A stretch of 64,000 nucleotides of DNA from Micromonospora sp. CB01531 (GTDB lineage: Bacteria; Actinomycetota; Actinomycetes; Mycobacteriales; Micromonosporaceae). Both the position numbers and the translations under genes were made by a program. Under the pieces are notes generated by a model. The model was not told the origin of the DNA. It made no database searches and saw only the letters and a program-made list of their open reading frames with translations. The stretch covers positions 108,307-172,306 of the forward strand of contig NZ_LWLS01000056.1 of the NCBI RefSeq assembly GCF_001905095.1. The letters run 5' to 3'. Each line of letters begins with the position of its first letter. Positions within the stretch are counted from its first letter, which is position 1. Of the stretch, positions 15,722 to 24,948 are shown piece by piece.

Positions 15722-18700
15722 CTACCGCAACCGGTACGCCTTGATGACGGTGTAGTCGACAGTCGCACCGTCCGCGTACGCCGCGCTGGCGCGCAGCGAC
15801 ACGTACCCCTGCTCCGGCTGATGAAGCAGAGCCAGGAAGCCATCCTTGCCGGTCTTCTGCAGGGACACCCGCTGCCAGGTCGCGCCCTCGTCGTACGACA
15901 CCTCGACGTTGACCGTCTTCAGGTCGGAGGCGGCCGCACCCGGCTGGCGCTCGATGCTGAGCGGGACCGGGAACACGCGTCCGCCGCGCGCGCTGTTGTC
16001 GACGTCCAGCTCCGGCCGGAACGCGACCGAAGCGAGCGGCAGGGCGGTCGGCTGTTCGCCGGGCGTCTCGGCGGAGCGGAACGTCCACTTGCCGCTGATC
16101 GACGTGCTGTTGTCCATCGAACCGTTCGCGCCGCGGGTCACCGCGTATTCCAGCCGGTAGGTGCTTTCCGCCGCGGGAACGGAGCCGCTCGCGTCGTAGA
16201 AGTACGTGGGCATGTTGGCGAGCAGCTGATCATCCTTGTAGAGCGCCATCCGGCCGGTGTCCAGCCACGAGTACCCGGTGTGCCCGGCCTGGTCCCCGGA
16301 CACCGGCACGTTGAGGGCCATGTAGTTGCCCTGCCGGGTGAAGTACACCCGGTCCCCGTTGAAGATGGGCGCGGACGGGCCCTTCTGCCAGTCCACCACA
16401 TACCGCCGGCCCGGCTCGTACGTCAGGTCACCCGTCCAGAGCTGCGCCCCGTACGGCCCTTGCGGTTCCCATCTGTTCCGCCACATCACGCCGTCGGCCG
16501 AGTAGTAGATGGTGCGCTCGCCGGGGATGGTGAACGGGATGGGCGCGGAGATCGCGCTGCCGCCGTCCGCCGGGAAGCCCCAGTTGTGCATGTACCCGGT
16601 CCGGTCGACCGGGCCGACGGAGTGGAACCGGTTGACCACGGTGGCCAGCTCATCCTGCCGGACGGTGTGCCGGAAGTTGGTGAACAGGTCGCCGCGCCGG
16701 AACCAGACGAGGTCGTACTCGTAGGGCGAGTTGTTGAAGGTACCGTCGGCGTTCGGTTGCGCCCAGACCGTACGCACCTCGCCGGTGAGCGTGCCCGCGT
16801 CCGCCGGGACCGAGCCGCCCAGGTTCGCCGCGTAGAGCTTGGCGAAGCTGGTCCCGCTGATCCGGTTGTCCAGCACGTACCCGGACGGCAGCGTCCGGAA
16901 GAAGCCGAGGTGGGCGCTGCGGCTGGCGGCCCCCTCACGCGGCACGGTGACCGAGGCCGAGGTGCCCTTGCGGGCGTCCAGCACCAGTTCGGCGTCGCCG
17001 CCGGAGGTGACCGTGTAGACCGGCTGGGTCAGCAGCGTCGAGCTGGCACCGTCGGGCCCGTCCGTGATGACGGTCGCCTGTACGGCGTACCGGCCGACCC
17101 GAACCGAGGTCGTGACGGTGCCCGAGGCGTGGTAAGGCACCTTGTAGACGGCGAAGTCGATGCCCACGACGCTGAGCGAGTAGTCGCTGGCCGGCGCGCC
17201 GTTGCGGTCGATGAGTTTGACAGTGAGCTTGCGCGACTCGTGTTCCTTGGTGATGGCCACCGGCACCCGGGCGGACACCGTACCGTCCGGGGAACTGGCC
17301 ACCACAGCGCCGCTGAACAGGCCGGTCGCGCTGTTGACCCGGGTGTTGGCGGTCAGCGTGGTCTCGGCGGTGCCGCCGGCCGGGATGGTCAGCTGGCTCG
17401 GGTTCACCGTGAACATGCCGGCCGGGGCCGCCGAGCCGTCCGGCACGGTCGCCGGTGCGGTCAGGTTCAGGGTCACCGCGGCCGGGCCGTCATTGCGGTA
17501 GCGCACGGTCCGCTGCACCGGGACGTCGTCGTCAGCTGGGTACGCCTGGGTGCCCAGTGCGAGACTGGTCGGGCTAGGCAGCACCGCCTGCTTGATGGCG
17601 CGGCCCACATCCACCCGGCCGGCGCCCTGCTGGAACGCATTCAGCGCGGGGTTCGGCTTGGCCGACGCGATCAGCTGCGCCTTCAGCGCGCCGGCGGTCC
17701 AACCCGGGTGCTGCTCTGCCAGCAGCGCGGCGGCTCCGGCCACGTGTGGGGTCGCCATCGAAGTGCCGTTCAGCTGGGTGTACCCGGGGGCGTACTCCGG
17801 ATAGTCGCTGTCCTTGGACAGCGCCGCGACGATGCCGACGCCGGGCGCAGTGATCTCCGGCTTGATGGCACCGTCGGAGCGCGGTCCCCGGTTGGAGAAG
17901 GACGCCAGATTCTCCTGCTTGTCCACCGCACCGACGGCGAGCGCGGCATCGGCGGTGGCCGGCGAGGAGACGCCTCCGTCGCGGCCGTCGTTGCCCGCCG
18001 CGACGACGAACAAGGCCCCGGTCTGGGCGGTCAGCGTGTTCACCGCCGCCTTCAACGGGTCGTCACCCTCGTCCGGCCCGCCGAGACTCATGTTGATGAC
18101 CTTCGCGCGTGGCGCCGCCCACTCCATGCCGGCGAGAATCGCCGACTCGGCGCAGTTCCTGGTCTCGCAGACTTTGCCGATCAGCAGCGAGGCGCCGGGC
18201 GCGACACCACGAAACTTGCCGTTGGAGCCCGCCCCGGTGCTCGCGATGGTGGCCGCCACGTGGGTACCGTGTCCGACCGGGTCGCTGGTGTCGGCGGCAG
18301 TGGTGAAGTTCTGCTTCTCCGCGATCCGGCCGACCAGGTCCGGGTGGGTGTCGTCGACCCCGGTGTCCAGGACAGCGACGGTGACCCCGGTTCCGTCGTA
18401 CCCGGCCGACCATGCCTGCGGCGCGCCGATCTGCGGCACGCTCTGATCGAGGCTGACTTCGCGTTTGGCGTCCAGCCAGAGCTTGCCGATCCCCGAGCCC
18501 TTGTCGGTGACATCGGCCCAGAAGGTCGCGGCCCGCTGCTTGTTCACCCGTACCACCGAGCCGCGCACGCTGGGCAGCGTCCGCGTCACCCGGGATGCGC
18601 CGTCCGCGCGCAGCCGCGCCCGGCCGGCGGCCCCGGCGGTGTACGCGACGATGGTCGGCACCTCGCTCACCTGCGCGTCGTCGTAGCCCGCCGCGACCAG

Positions 18701-19054
18701 GCCGGTGATGTCGAACAGCCGGCGGTCCACCTGCCCGGCGGAGACCAGCCGCAGGGCATCGTTCGGCACAACGTACTGGTGGCCGTCCTGAGTGAACTGA
18801 CTGAAGCCGATGTTCTCCCGCCCGGCACCCGGAGTCATCGCGACCCGCTTGTCGGCCAGGTACACGCGGTCGCCGGTCACCAGCGTAACCCAGTGCCCAT
18901 TATTGGGATGGGTGGAAACGCCCACCGTCCAGTCGGATCTGCCGGATGTGCCGGATGGCACCGGCGCGGCGGCCGCCGGCAGCGCCGAGACGGCACTCGC
19001 AGCCAGCACCGCCGACATCAATGTTGCCAGCTTGTAGAACCGTCTCTCCCGCAC
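15722..19054 (-). CDS. large secreted subtilisin-like (S8) serine protease
   Basis: The product is 1110 aa. The GTG start has AGGAGG 5 nt upstream. A signal peptide occupies residues 1 to about 30, then a propeptide to about 200. The catalytic triad is complete: Asp in VAVLDTGVDDTHPD (about 229), His in GHGTHVAATIAS (about 261), Ser in GTSMATPHVAGAA (about 430), with the oxyanion Asn in VVAAGNDGRDG. A long C-terminal half of beta-sandwich domains follows, typical of about 1100-aa actinobacterial S8 proteases. No LPXTG or membrane anchor is seen, so it is released. It is divergent from a LysR gene 95 bp away, which could regulate it. Confidence 0.92.
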   Translation of the reverse strand: MRERRFYKLATLMSAVLAASAVSALPAAAAPVPSGTSGRSDWTVGVSTHPNNGHWVTLVTGDRVYLADKRVAMTPGAGRENIGFSQFTQDGHQYVVPNDALRLVSAGQVDRRLFDITGLVAAGYDDAQVSEVPTIVAYTAGAAGRARLRADGASRVTRTLPSVRGSVVRVNKQRAATFWADVTDKGSGIGKLWLDAKREVSLDQSVPQIGAPQAWSAGYDGTGVTVAVLDTGVDDTHPDLVGRIAEKQNFTTAADTSDPVGHGTHVAATIASTGAGSNGKFRGVAPGASLLIGKVCETRNCAESAILAGMEWAAPRAKVINMSLGGPDEGDDPLKAAVNTLTAQTGALFVVAAGNDGRDGGVSSPATADAALAVGAVDKQENLASFSNRGPRSDGAIKPEITAPGVGIVAALSKDSDYPEYAPGYTQLNGTSMATPHVAGAAALLAEQHPGWTAGALKAQLIASAKPNPALNAFQQGAGRVDVGRAIKQAVLPSPTSLALGTQAYPADDDVPVQRTVRYRNDGPAAVTLNLTAPATVPDGSAAPAGMFTVNPSQLTIPAGGTAETTLTANTRVNSATGLFSGAVVASSPDGTVSARVPVAITKEHESRKLTVKLIDRNGAPASDYSLSVVGIDFAVYKVPYHASGTVTTSVRVGRYAVQATVITDGPDGASSTLLTQPVYTVTSGGDAELVLDARKGTSASVTVPREGAASRSAHLGFFRTLPSGYVLDNRISGTSFAKLYAANLGGSVPADAGTLTGEVRTVWAQPNADGTFNNSPYEYDLVWFRRGDLFTNFRHTVRQDELATVVNRFHSVGPVDRTGYMHNWGFPADGGSAISAPIPFTIPGERTIYYSADGVMWRNRWEPQGPYGAQLWTGDLTYEPGRRYVVDWQKGPSAPIFNGDRVYFTRQGNYMALNVPVSGDQAGHTGYSWLDTGRMALYKDDQLLANMPTYFYDASGSVPAAESTYRLEYAVTRGANGSMDNSTSISGKWTFRSAETPGEQPTALPLASVAFRPELDVDNSARGGRVFPVPLSIERQPGAAASDLKTVNVEVSYDEGATWQRVSLQKTGKDGFLALLHQPEQGYVSLRASAAYADGATVDYTVIKAYRLR

Positions 19055-19136
19055 CTGCGCCTCCTGCCGAACGCTGCTGATCAGGCTCGGGTTACTGTCC
19101 CGACCGCATGAACTACCGGGAAATCCCAGCCGGCCA

Positions 19137-19142
19137 TAGCAT
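19137..19142 (+). promoter_or_regulatory. -10 element of the lysR gene
   Basis: TAGCAT lies 6 nt upstream of the lysR ATG with no Shine-Dalgarno, consistent with leaderless transcription. The 94-bp divergent region shared with the protease is where a LysR protein would bind. No clear T-N11-A palindrome stands out. Confidence 0.45.
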
Positions 19143-19148
19143 CGGGTT

Positions 19149-20165
19149 ATGGACCTGGAGATCCGTCATCTGCGCATGGTGACTGCGATCGCCGAGGCCG
19201 GCAGCATCAGCCGGGCCGCCGCCGCTCTCGGGTACACCCAACCGGCGCTCACCGCGCAGCTGCAACGGATCGAACGCGCCCTGGGCGGCCCGCTGTTCGA
19301 CCGCGGTCGCCGCGGCACCCGGCCCACCACGCTCGGCAGCATCGTCCTGAACCACTCCACCGGTGTCCTGACCCTCTACGACGACCTGCTCCGCGACGTA
19401 CGCCAGCGCGGGCCCGGCGACACCGACCTCGACGCGCTGCGACTCGGCTCGATACCCGGTCCGCTCACCGCCCTGCTGATGACCGCCGCCCGGGCGCTGT
19501 TCCCCCGTGCCGACACCTCCCTGCACGTGGCCGACACCGAGGAGGAACTCCTCGATCTGCTGACCGGCGGGCGCCTGGAATTCGGGCTGGGCCTGGACTA
19601 TCCCGGGTACGAGCTCGCGTTGCCGCCGGAGCTCGACGACGCCGTACTCGCGGTGGAGCCCATCTTCGTCCTGCTCTCCGCGGGACACCCGTTGGCCGGG
19701 CAGCCAGAGGTGGCGCTCGCCGACCTCGCCACGGAGCAATGGCTCGCCGGCGAGGGCAAGGACGTGCGGATGCGCAGCCTGTTCCGGGCCGCCTGCCGGC
19801 GTGCCGGCTTCACCCCGCGTCGGGTGCAGCGGATGAACGCCGCCGTCATCTTCCCGCTCATCGGCCAGGGCCACGGGGTAGCGCTCACCCACGCGTTGAC
19901 CCCGGCCCGCCCAGGCGTGCTGATCCGACCGCTGGCCGGCGATCCGATGTGGGCACGCTAACGACTCATCTGGCCCTCCCACGGGCCGCTCGCACCGCAC
20001 GCGCACCCGCTACGGGACGCGCTCACCGAGGCGTACTGGGCGGAAGCGCGGAGATCCCCGGTTTACCGCGACTGGCTCGACCGCCGCACTCCGATGCCGG
20101 GCGAGCCTGCCGTCCGGGGCACGGCCGCGAGCGTAGCCCGATCGGCAGCCGGACAAGGCGGCTGA
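19149..20165 (+). pseudogene. LysR-family regulator interrupted by an in-frame TAA
   Basis: The first 270 codons encode a normal LysR protein: HTH MDLEIRHLRMVTAIAEAGSI, SRAAAALGYTQPALTAQLQRIE, LFDRGRRGTRPTTLG, then the effector domain. At 19959-19961 a TAA stops it after DPMWAR. The same frame then stays open for 67 more codons to a TGA at 20163-20165. It begins RLIWPSHGPLAPHAHPLRDAL and contains EAYWAEARRSPVYRDWLDRR, which is the expected C-terminal end of this subfamily. One substitution (CAA to TAA would do) explains it. The truncated protein lacks its last strand and helix and may be unstable. Confidence 0.75.
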
Positions 20166-20545
20166 GGGGCGCCCACCACGCCGTAGATCGTGCCCGCGTA
20201 ACGCCGCTTTGAGCTGGCTGGCGACCCCAGCCGTCCTCGCCGACGTGACCAGCCGGTCAATCCGCGCCGACAGCCGGAGGCGAGCGCCGACGTTGCCAGC
20301 GCGGTTGATGGTGACCAGCGATCCGTCCGCAAAGGCGAAACCCGGCGCCAACAATTTGCTGCACGCGATCGGCGAAGGTCACCTCGTCACGCTCGATATT
20401 CCGACCACGGCAACCGTCCCGCCGATCTAGCGAACATGCGCTCATTCCGCCCAGCACTCGGCGCGGTTCAGGTCGCGTCCGCTGCAACCTGTGCGCCGGC
20501 GAGGCTGGTGACCCGACGCGCGTGCCGCGTCGCAGCAGTCGAACC
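20166..20545. other. gene-poor interval after lysR
   Basis: About 380 bases between the lysR frame's second stop and the small minus-strand gene. Short ORFs on both strands exist, but none has a start with a ribosome site, a known family or clean codon use. A minus-strand run near 20280-20400 (LLAPGFAFADGSLVTINRAG) looks faintly coding and may be a decayed gene. Confidence 0.4.
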
Positions 20546-20839
20546 TCAGCTGAGGCCGCGGTGGGCGGCCCACAGCGCGCTGGCGCGGCTGGCAGCTTGA
20601 TCGACCAGGGCCACCAGCTCGGGCCTGTTGGGCACGGGGAACGAAACGTACGTGCCGCGGCCGCCACCGGTCGGTCGGCCGTACGCCTTCGCCGCGAGGC
20701 GCCCGTCCGGGAGGAGCCGGACGTTGAGTGTGGTCAGCGTGAACTCCTCACCGCGGCGGGTGTCGGTCCAGCGGAGCACCTCCGGAATCGTGACGTTGAT
20801 CGCCAGGGCGCTCACGTCGAGGGCGATATCGCTGCTCAT
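20546..20839 (-). CDS. small hypothetical protein
   Basis: The product is 97 aa from the ATG at 20839. It is soluble with no signal or helix. Readable features are VSALAINVTIPEVLRWTDTRRGEEF and a Gly-rich turn GRPTGGGRGTYVSFPVPNRPELV. Codon third positions are GC-rich, as in real genes of this window. No family is recognised and no neighbour suggests a role. Confidence 0.5.
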   Translation of the reverse strand: MSSDIALDVSALAINVTIPEVLRWTDTRRGEEFTLTTLNVRLLPDGRLAAKAYGRPTGGGRGTYVSFPVPNRPELVALVDQAASRASALWAAHRGLS

Positions 20840-21021
20840 GGACGGATCTTCGCATGCGAGGCGACGCGCGCTTACGTCGCCGACTGGTTGGCGTCGGCAT
20901 GGCGCAAGGGATGGCGCGCTGGCCCAGCGGCCTGTCGGACCACCTCGAGCCCGCGTACCGCATGCAGCCACGGCGTTGGGCGTCAACCCTGACCGACGGG
21001 CCGTGCCGGCACGCGGATGGC

Positions 21022-22035
21022 TCAGTGAGACGGGTGTAACTCGATGATCGAGCGTGAACCGGCTGGCCGGACCGAGCTGACCTGGAGGCCGGCTGACCTG
21101 GCCAGCTCGCCCAACTGGTCGAGGGTGCGTTCCCGGCCGCGGACGTAGCAGAGCATGCGCAGGTCTCCCTCGGTGTCCGAGGCGTCGCCCTGGGCATCGC
21201 CGATGTGGTCGACGACGAATACCTTTGCCGTCTCGGCGGCTGCGTCGGCGCACCGTTGCAGGATGCGGGCGGCGTCCTCGTCATCCCAGTCGTGCAGGAC
21301 ACCCGAGAGCAGGTAGCCGCCCGCACCGGCGGGAAGGGCATCGAAGAAGCTGCCGACCTGGGTGCCGGCCCGGGGGCCCAGGCCGGCTGAGGTGATGGCT
21401 TGTTCGGCGCGGGCCACCGGGCCGGCCAGGTCGATCACCGTCCCGAGCAGGTCGGGATGGGCGCGAAGGATGGCGATCAGCAAGCTGGCGTTGCCGCCAC
21501 CCACGTCGATGACGTGACCAAGTGTGCTCCACGGGTAGGCAGCAGCTACCGCGGGCGCGTCCGCCACCAGCCGGGCTCCCATCAGCGCGTCAAACGACTC
21601 TCCCAGCCGGGGGTCGGCCGACAGGTCGTCCCAGAACGAGCGGCCGAACTGACGCGGAAACGCGGGCTCGCCGGTACGCACGGTGTGGAGGAGCTCGACA
21701 AAGCACAGATCGGCGCGCCCGACGGCACCCTCCAGGTCGAGCCAGGGTCGCACGCCTTCTGGATCATCGTCACGGAGTTGCTCACCCAGTGCCGTCAGGC
21801 GGTAGGTGCCGGTCCCGGCACGAGACAGCACACCGGCGGTCACCAGATGGCGCAACAGCCGTCCCAGCGCGTCCCGGTCAACGTCCACCGCCGCGGCCAG
21901 CGCGTCGGTCGTCCGCGTGCCAGCGGCGATGTGGTCGGCCAACCGCAACGTCGCCGCCACGCGGATGGCCATCGGGGTGACCAGGTCAGCAGCTGCCCAC
22001 AGTCCCCCGCCCCACCCGGTCGCCTCCTCCGCCAT
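21022..22035 (-). CDS. SAM-dependent O-methyltransferase (DnrK/acetylserotonin type)
   Basis: The product is 337 aa. The ATG at 22035 is preferred for its AAGGAGG 4-5 nt upstream. The N-terminal dimerisation winged helix reads AADLVTPMAIRVAATLRLADHI and LGRLLRHLVTAGVLSRAG. The SAM pocket has VIDVGGGNASLLIAILRAHPDL, and the catalytic region has LLSGVLHDWDDEDAARIL with the usual His-Asp/Glu pair (LHDWDD). Length matches small-molecule O-methyltransferases of polyketide and phenazine pathways. No biosynthetic genes surround it, so it may tailor a compound made elsewhere or act on a xenobiotic. Confidence 0.88.
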   Translation of the reverse strand: MAEEATGWGGGLWAAADLVTPMAIRVAATLRLADHIAAGTRTTDALAAAVDVDRDALGRLLRHLVTAGVLSRAGTGTYRLTALGEQLRDDDPEGVRPWLDLEGAVGRADLCFVELLHTVRTGEPAFPRQFGRSFWDDLSADPRLGESFDALMGARLVADAPAVAAAYPWSTLGHVIDVGGGNASLLIAILRAHPDLLGTVIDLAGPVARAEQAITSAGLGPRAGTQVGSFFDALPAGAGGYLLSGVLHDWDDEDAARILQRCADAAAETAKVFVVDHIGDAQGDASDTEGDLRMLCYVRGRERTLDQLGELARSAGLQVSSVRPAGSRSIIELHPSH

Positions 22036-22189
22036 GGCGCCTCCTTGCTCGTCGGTTGCCTGGCTCGCCCAGTCGGACAACATCACCCTCCCGAAACGCT
22101 ATCTCCGGCACCCGAGCTGGGTTACTCCGGAACCGCCGGCGCCGGCGGGACCTCGCCGCGTCGCCGCACAGGGCTGACCGCCCGCCGGC

Positions 22190-22633
22190 TCAGTGCCAGT
22201 CGCTGATCTGCACATCCCGCGGCGCCGGTGCACCCTCGCCGGTCTCCACCAGCGACTTCAGGCTCAGCAGGAACGAGCCCCATTTGGTGCTGCAGTGGTG
22301 CATGAACTCCACCGGCTCCTGCCAGCCCTGGTGCTTGAACAGCACGATCGTGTAGTCGCCGTCCTGGCGGAGGTCCCAGTCGATCGTGGTCCCGATCCAC
22401 TCTTCGGGGCCGTCGACCACCCGCCAGGCCACCCGCTCCGACGGCCGTAGCTCGACGACCTCCATGTCGAAGCCACCGACCTGGAACCGGAACTCGAGGA
22501 CGCCCCCGAGGTCGCCACTGCCTTTCGTGTCGTCGGTCCACCAGCCGGCGAGGCCCTCGACGGTCGTCAGCGCGTCGTACACCTTTTCCGGCGTCGGGGT
22601 CTTGACCCCGACCCGGTGCAGAATGTCCACCAT
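22190..22633 (-). CDS. SRPBCC (AHSA1-like) domain protein
   Basis: The product is 147 aa; the ATG at 22633 has AAGGAG 7 nt upstream. This is a single START-fold domain: TPTPEKVYDALTTVEGLAGWWTDDTKGSGDLGG, then VVDGPEEWIGTTIDWDL and MHHCSTKWGSFLLSLKSLVETGEG. The fold forms a hydrophobic cavity for small ligands. It is the third gene of a SRPBCC-ArsR-SRPBCC operon, a frequent actinobacterial arrangement of unknown substrate. Confidence 0.85.
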   Translation of the reverse strand: MVDILHRVGVKTPTPEKVYDALTTVEGLAGWWTDDTKGSGDLGGVLEFRFQVGGFDMEVVELRPSERVAWRVVDGPEEWIGTTIDWDLRQDGDYTIVLFKHQGWQEPVEFMHHCSTKWGSFLLSLKSLVETGEGAPAPRDVQISDWH

Positions 22634-22665
22634 CTCGACTCTCCTTACTCTCGTCAGTCTCGTTG

Positions 22666-23016
22666 TCAGTCCTGTCGGGTGCGCTGGATCGCCTCGGCGA
22701 TCCGCTTGATCCGCTGCAGCCGGGCGTCCCACGCCGAGCCGACGGATGCGAGCTGGGCCACCGCGTGGGCGAGTTGGACGTCGTCCACCCGGTAGCGCTT
22801 CTCCCGGCCCGCCGGCGTCGCCCGGACCAGGCCGACCCGGTCGAGGATGCCGAGGTGCTTGGCCACCGCCTGACGGGTGACCGGCAGCTGCTGACTCAGT
22901 GTGGTCGCGGTGCCGTCGCCCTCGATGAGCAGCAGGTCGAGCATCCGGCGCCGGGTCGGGTCCCCGATCGCGGACCAGAGGTCGTCGTCGACCTTCTCCG
23001 CCACCGCGGCGCTCAC
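22666..23016 (-). CDS. ArsR-family winged-helix regulator
   Basis: The product is 116 aa with a GTG start overlapping the upstream SRPBCC stop (GTGA). HTH: AIGDPTRRRMLDLLLIEGDGTATTLSQQLPVTRQAVAKHLGIL, then the wing GREKRYRVDD. There are no cysteines in the recognition helix, so it is not an obvious metal sensor. This subfamily accompanies AHSA1/SRPBCC genes, and the ligand may be held by its partners. It is a good candidate to bind the two matched palindromes in front of the operon. Confidence 0.88.
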   Translation of the reverse strand: MSAAVAEKVDDDLWSAIGDPTRRRMLDLLLIEGDGTATTLSQQLPVTRQAVAKHLGILDRVGLVRATPAGREKRYRVDDVQLAHAVAQLASVGSAWDARLQRIKRIAEAIQRTRQD

Positions 23017-23474
23017 GGCCGCACCCGCAGCGTCGCGACGTACGGCGCCAGCCGTGGCAGATAGAAGTCCCAGCCGGTGACGTGCTCCTGGTACTGCTGC
23101 TCGAGGACGGCGATCTCCCAGCCCATCTCGCGGAAGCCGGTCTCGGTCATCTTGAGCAGCGTCCCGCCGCCTGACGGGGTCAGCTCGAAGGTGACCAGCA
23201 GCGAGTTGCCCTCAGCCGCGACCTCGTCGGCAGGGTGCGTCCATCGGAACGAGAACGTCCGCGGCGGTCGCGCGTCGACGACGGTGAACGGCACCGCTGC
23301 CCCGCCGGCGGCGGGGTCGCCGAAGACGATCTCGCCCGTCGACCCGGGCGTCGGCTCGTACCGGGCGTCGTCCGGCCACCACTCCTTGAGGTGGTCGGGA
23401 CTGCTCACCACCTCGAAGACGATCTCGGGCGACGCCTCGACGTAGATCTCGCGCTCGATCGTTCCGAACTCCAT
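23013..23474 (-). CDS. SRPBCC (AHSA1-like) domain protein, first gene of operon
   Basis: The product is 153 aa from the ATG at 23474, with AGGAGG just upstream. The START-fold signature is IEREIYVEASPEIVFEVVSSPDHLKEWWPDDARYEP, then FSFRWTHPADE, LVTFELTPSGGGTLLKMTETGF and the C-terminal GWDFYLPRL. It pairs with the downstream SRPBCC protein, from which it differs substantially, so this is not a recent duplication. Expression is driven from the promoter at 23505-23533. Confidence 0.87.
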   Translation of the reverse strand: MEFGTIEREIYVEASPEIVFEVVSSPDHLKEWWPDDARYEPTPGSTGEIVFGDPAAGGAAVPFTVVDARPPRTFSFRWTHPADEVAAEGNSLLVTFELTPSGGGTLLKMTETGFREMGWEIAVLEQQYQEHVTGWDFYLPRLAPYVATLRVRP

Positions 23475-23484
23475 GACCCCTCCT

Positions 23485-23544
23485 GCAACGTTTGGTTGCA
23501 CATCAGGTTAGCCGGGAGGTCATCATTTCGCAACCATCGGTTGC
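23485..23544 (-). promoter_or_regulatory. SRPBCC-arsR promoter flanked by two matching operators
   Basis: On the minus strand TTGCGA (23528-23533) and TAACCT (23505-23510) are separated by exactly 17 bp. Two 15-bp palindromes of the same consensus flank this core: GCAACCATCGGTTGC (23530-23544, over the -35) and GCAACGTTTGGTTGC (23485-23499, just past the -10). Their centres are 45 bp apart. Both would be blocked by the ArsR protein encoded in the operon. Confidence 0.75.
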
Positions 23545-23625
23545 GCTTCTGACGGGAGGTGAAGGCTCCCCCGGTGGCAACCGGGGCTACATCGACCTAC
23601 TGATCGGCTCTGCTCAGATCTGGGC

Positions 23626-24000
23626 TCACGAGTCGGTGCCGTCAAGGTCACCGACGAGCGAGTCCGGGGCACGCATGCGCCACGCGTCGGTGACGAGTTC
23701 CTTCAGGCGATCGACGCTCACCTGCGCCAGCCGCAACATGACCAGGGGCACCCCGTCATATGCGGGCGTGGTGAAGAAAACCCCGGGCTCGCCGAGGAGT
23801 AACGCCTGCTTCTCCGCCTCGTCGCCGACGTACAGCACCGCGATGTCGGTCCGGATGAGGCGCGACATACCAGGTCTGCGCTCTGGGTAGGACCAGACGA
23901 ATCCCTTGCCGGCGACCCGGAAATCGAAACCTTCACTGTCGATCTCGACCACGTGCGGCAGCGCCAGCGCCAGCTGACGGACATCGTCGGCGTCAGCCAT
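23626..24000 (-). CDS. MmcQ/YjbR family protein
   Basis: The product is 124 aa from the ATG at 24000. Family features: DVRQLALALPHVVEID, FRVAGKGFVWSYPE, IAVLYVGDEAEKQALL, PGVFFTTPAYDGVPLVMLRL, then a C-terminal helix KELVTDAWRMRAP. These small double-wing proteins resemble CyaY-type folds and have DNA-binding-like surfaces. The biological role is unknown. It stands alone. Confidence 0.85.
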   Translation of the reverse strand: MADADDVRQLALALPHVVEIDSEGFDFRVAGKGFVWSYPERRPGMSRLIRTDIAVLYVGDEAEKQALLLGEPGVFFTTPAYDGVPLVMLRLAQVSVDRLKELVTDAWRMRAPDSLVGDLDGTDS

Positions 24001-24150
24001 CAAGGTCGCTCCAGCAGACCGCCCTCCGCATTCGTACAGCTTAACCACCCGACGGCTCCGCCTCGCCTGCGAGACGACCCGCTGGTGGCGACAGCGGCAC
24101 CTGCCACTGTGGTCCTACCAGGCCAGGCGGCCGGGCGGGCCTGGCGACGG

Positions 24151-24948
24151 TCAGTCCTCGGCGAGGTCGGTGCAGTGTGCGATCGTCGCGTCGTCCGGCA
24201 CCACCGCGTGGCGCGCCTCCGCCTGCCGCACACGATGGATGATCTCGGCGGGTCCGCCCGATGCCAGGACGGCCATGACCCCTGGCCAGTCGGTGAGCCC
24301 GAACCGGTCCACGATGCGGCTGGCCCCATTGCTGAGCAGGACGGCACCGGCCAGCTCGGAGATCGGACAACTTCCGGTGATCGCCTCGTCCACCGCCCGC
24401 GGGTCGTCCTTGGCCACCCAGAAACCACCCGGCCGGTTCCGGTTGGCGCGCAGGTCGCGGAGGAGCCGGTGGTACTCCTCGCTACCCTCGGCGACGGCCG
24501 CGAGCGCGGACTGGTACGACCGGCTGATGACCACCTCCCGGGGATCGGAGACGACGAGCGGTGCACCGTCTGCTCGGTCGAGCACGAGGACCGAGTCACC
24601 GAGCACCAGGTGCTCGATGAGGCCCTCGGACCGGCGCAGGATGGCTACGGTCGCCGACGGACTGATGGGATCGGCGACGTCGCAGGTGTGCCGGTGATCA
24701 TCCGTCACCTGCTCGATGGCCTCGGCGAGCAGCGCCGAAAGGTTGCGGTCCGGCACAAGCGACAAGAGGCTGAGGAGAATGCCGCCCAGTCGGCTGGCGT
24801 ACCAGGCCACGCCGTGCCGGCAGACCGATTCGCTGCCGGAGAAGCCACCGGCCCCGTCGATCAACACAACTGCCGTCGGTACGGCGCCGACGAAGTCCTC
24901 GTTTGCCTGGCCGGTCCCTGCCGCGGCGCTCGTCATCGTCACCCGCAT
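24151..24948 (-). CDS. PP2C-like protein phosphatase family protein
   Basis: The product is 265 aa from the ATG at 24948; an in-frame start at 25134 would add a low-complexity leader. Weak but ordered PP2C motifs are present: QANEDFVGAVPTAVVLIDGAGG, ILRRSEGLIEHLVLGDSVLVL and GAVLLSNGASRIVDRFGLT. The metal-binding Asp residues expected in D-G-x-G and near S-D/N-G are only partly kept, so activity is uncertain. No kinase neighbours it. Confidence 0.65.
   Translation of the reverse strand: MRVTMTSAAAGTGQANEDFVGAVPTAVVLIDGAGGFSGSESVCRHGVAWYASRLGGILLSLLSLVPDRNLSALLAEAIEQVTDDHRHTCDVADPISPSATVAILRRSEGLIEHLVLGDSVLVLDRADGAPLVVSDPREVVISRSYQSALAAVAEGSEEYHRLLRDLRANRNRPGGFWVAKDDPRAVDEAITGSCPISELAGAVLLSNGASRIVDRFGLTDWPGVMAVLASGGPAEIIHRVRQAEARHAVVPDDATIAHCTDLAED

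Noticed and set aside
13293..15755. 820-aa open frame opposite DUF2207 and lemA
   Set aside because: Shadow of two recognised genes; no domain and biased composition.
15821..19111. 1096-aa open frame opposite the large S8 protease
   Set aside because: It is antisense to a protease with a full catalytic triad. Its translation is Arg/Gly/Val-rich with no motifs, as expected from GC-rich shadow frames.
20010..20354. 114-aa minus-strand ORF with LLAPGFAFADGSLVTINRAG
   Set aside because: No start with a ribosome site. It overlaps the lysR C-terminal frame on the other strand, and only its first part looks coding.
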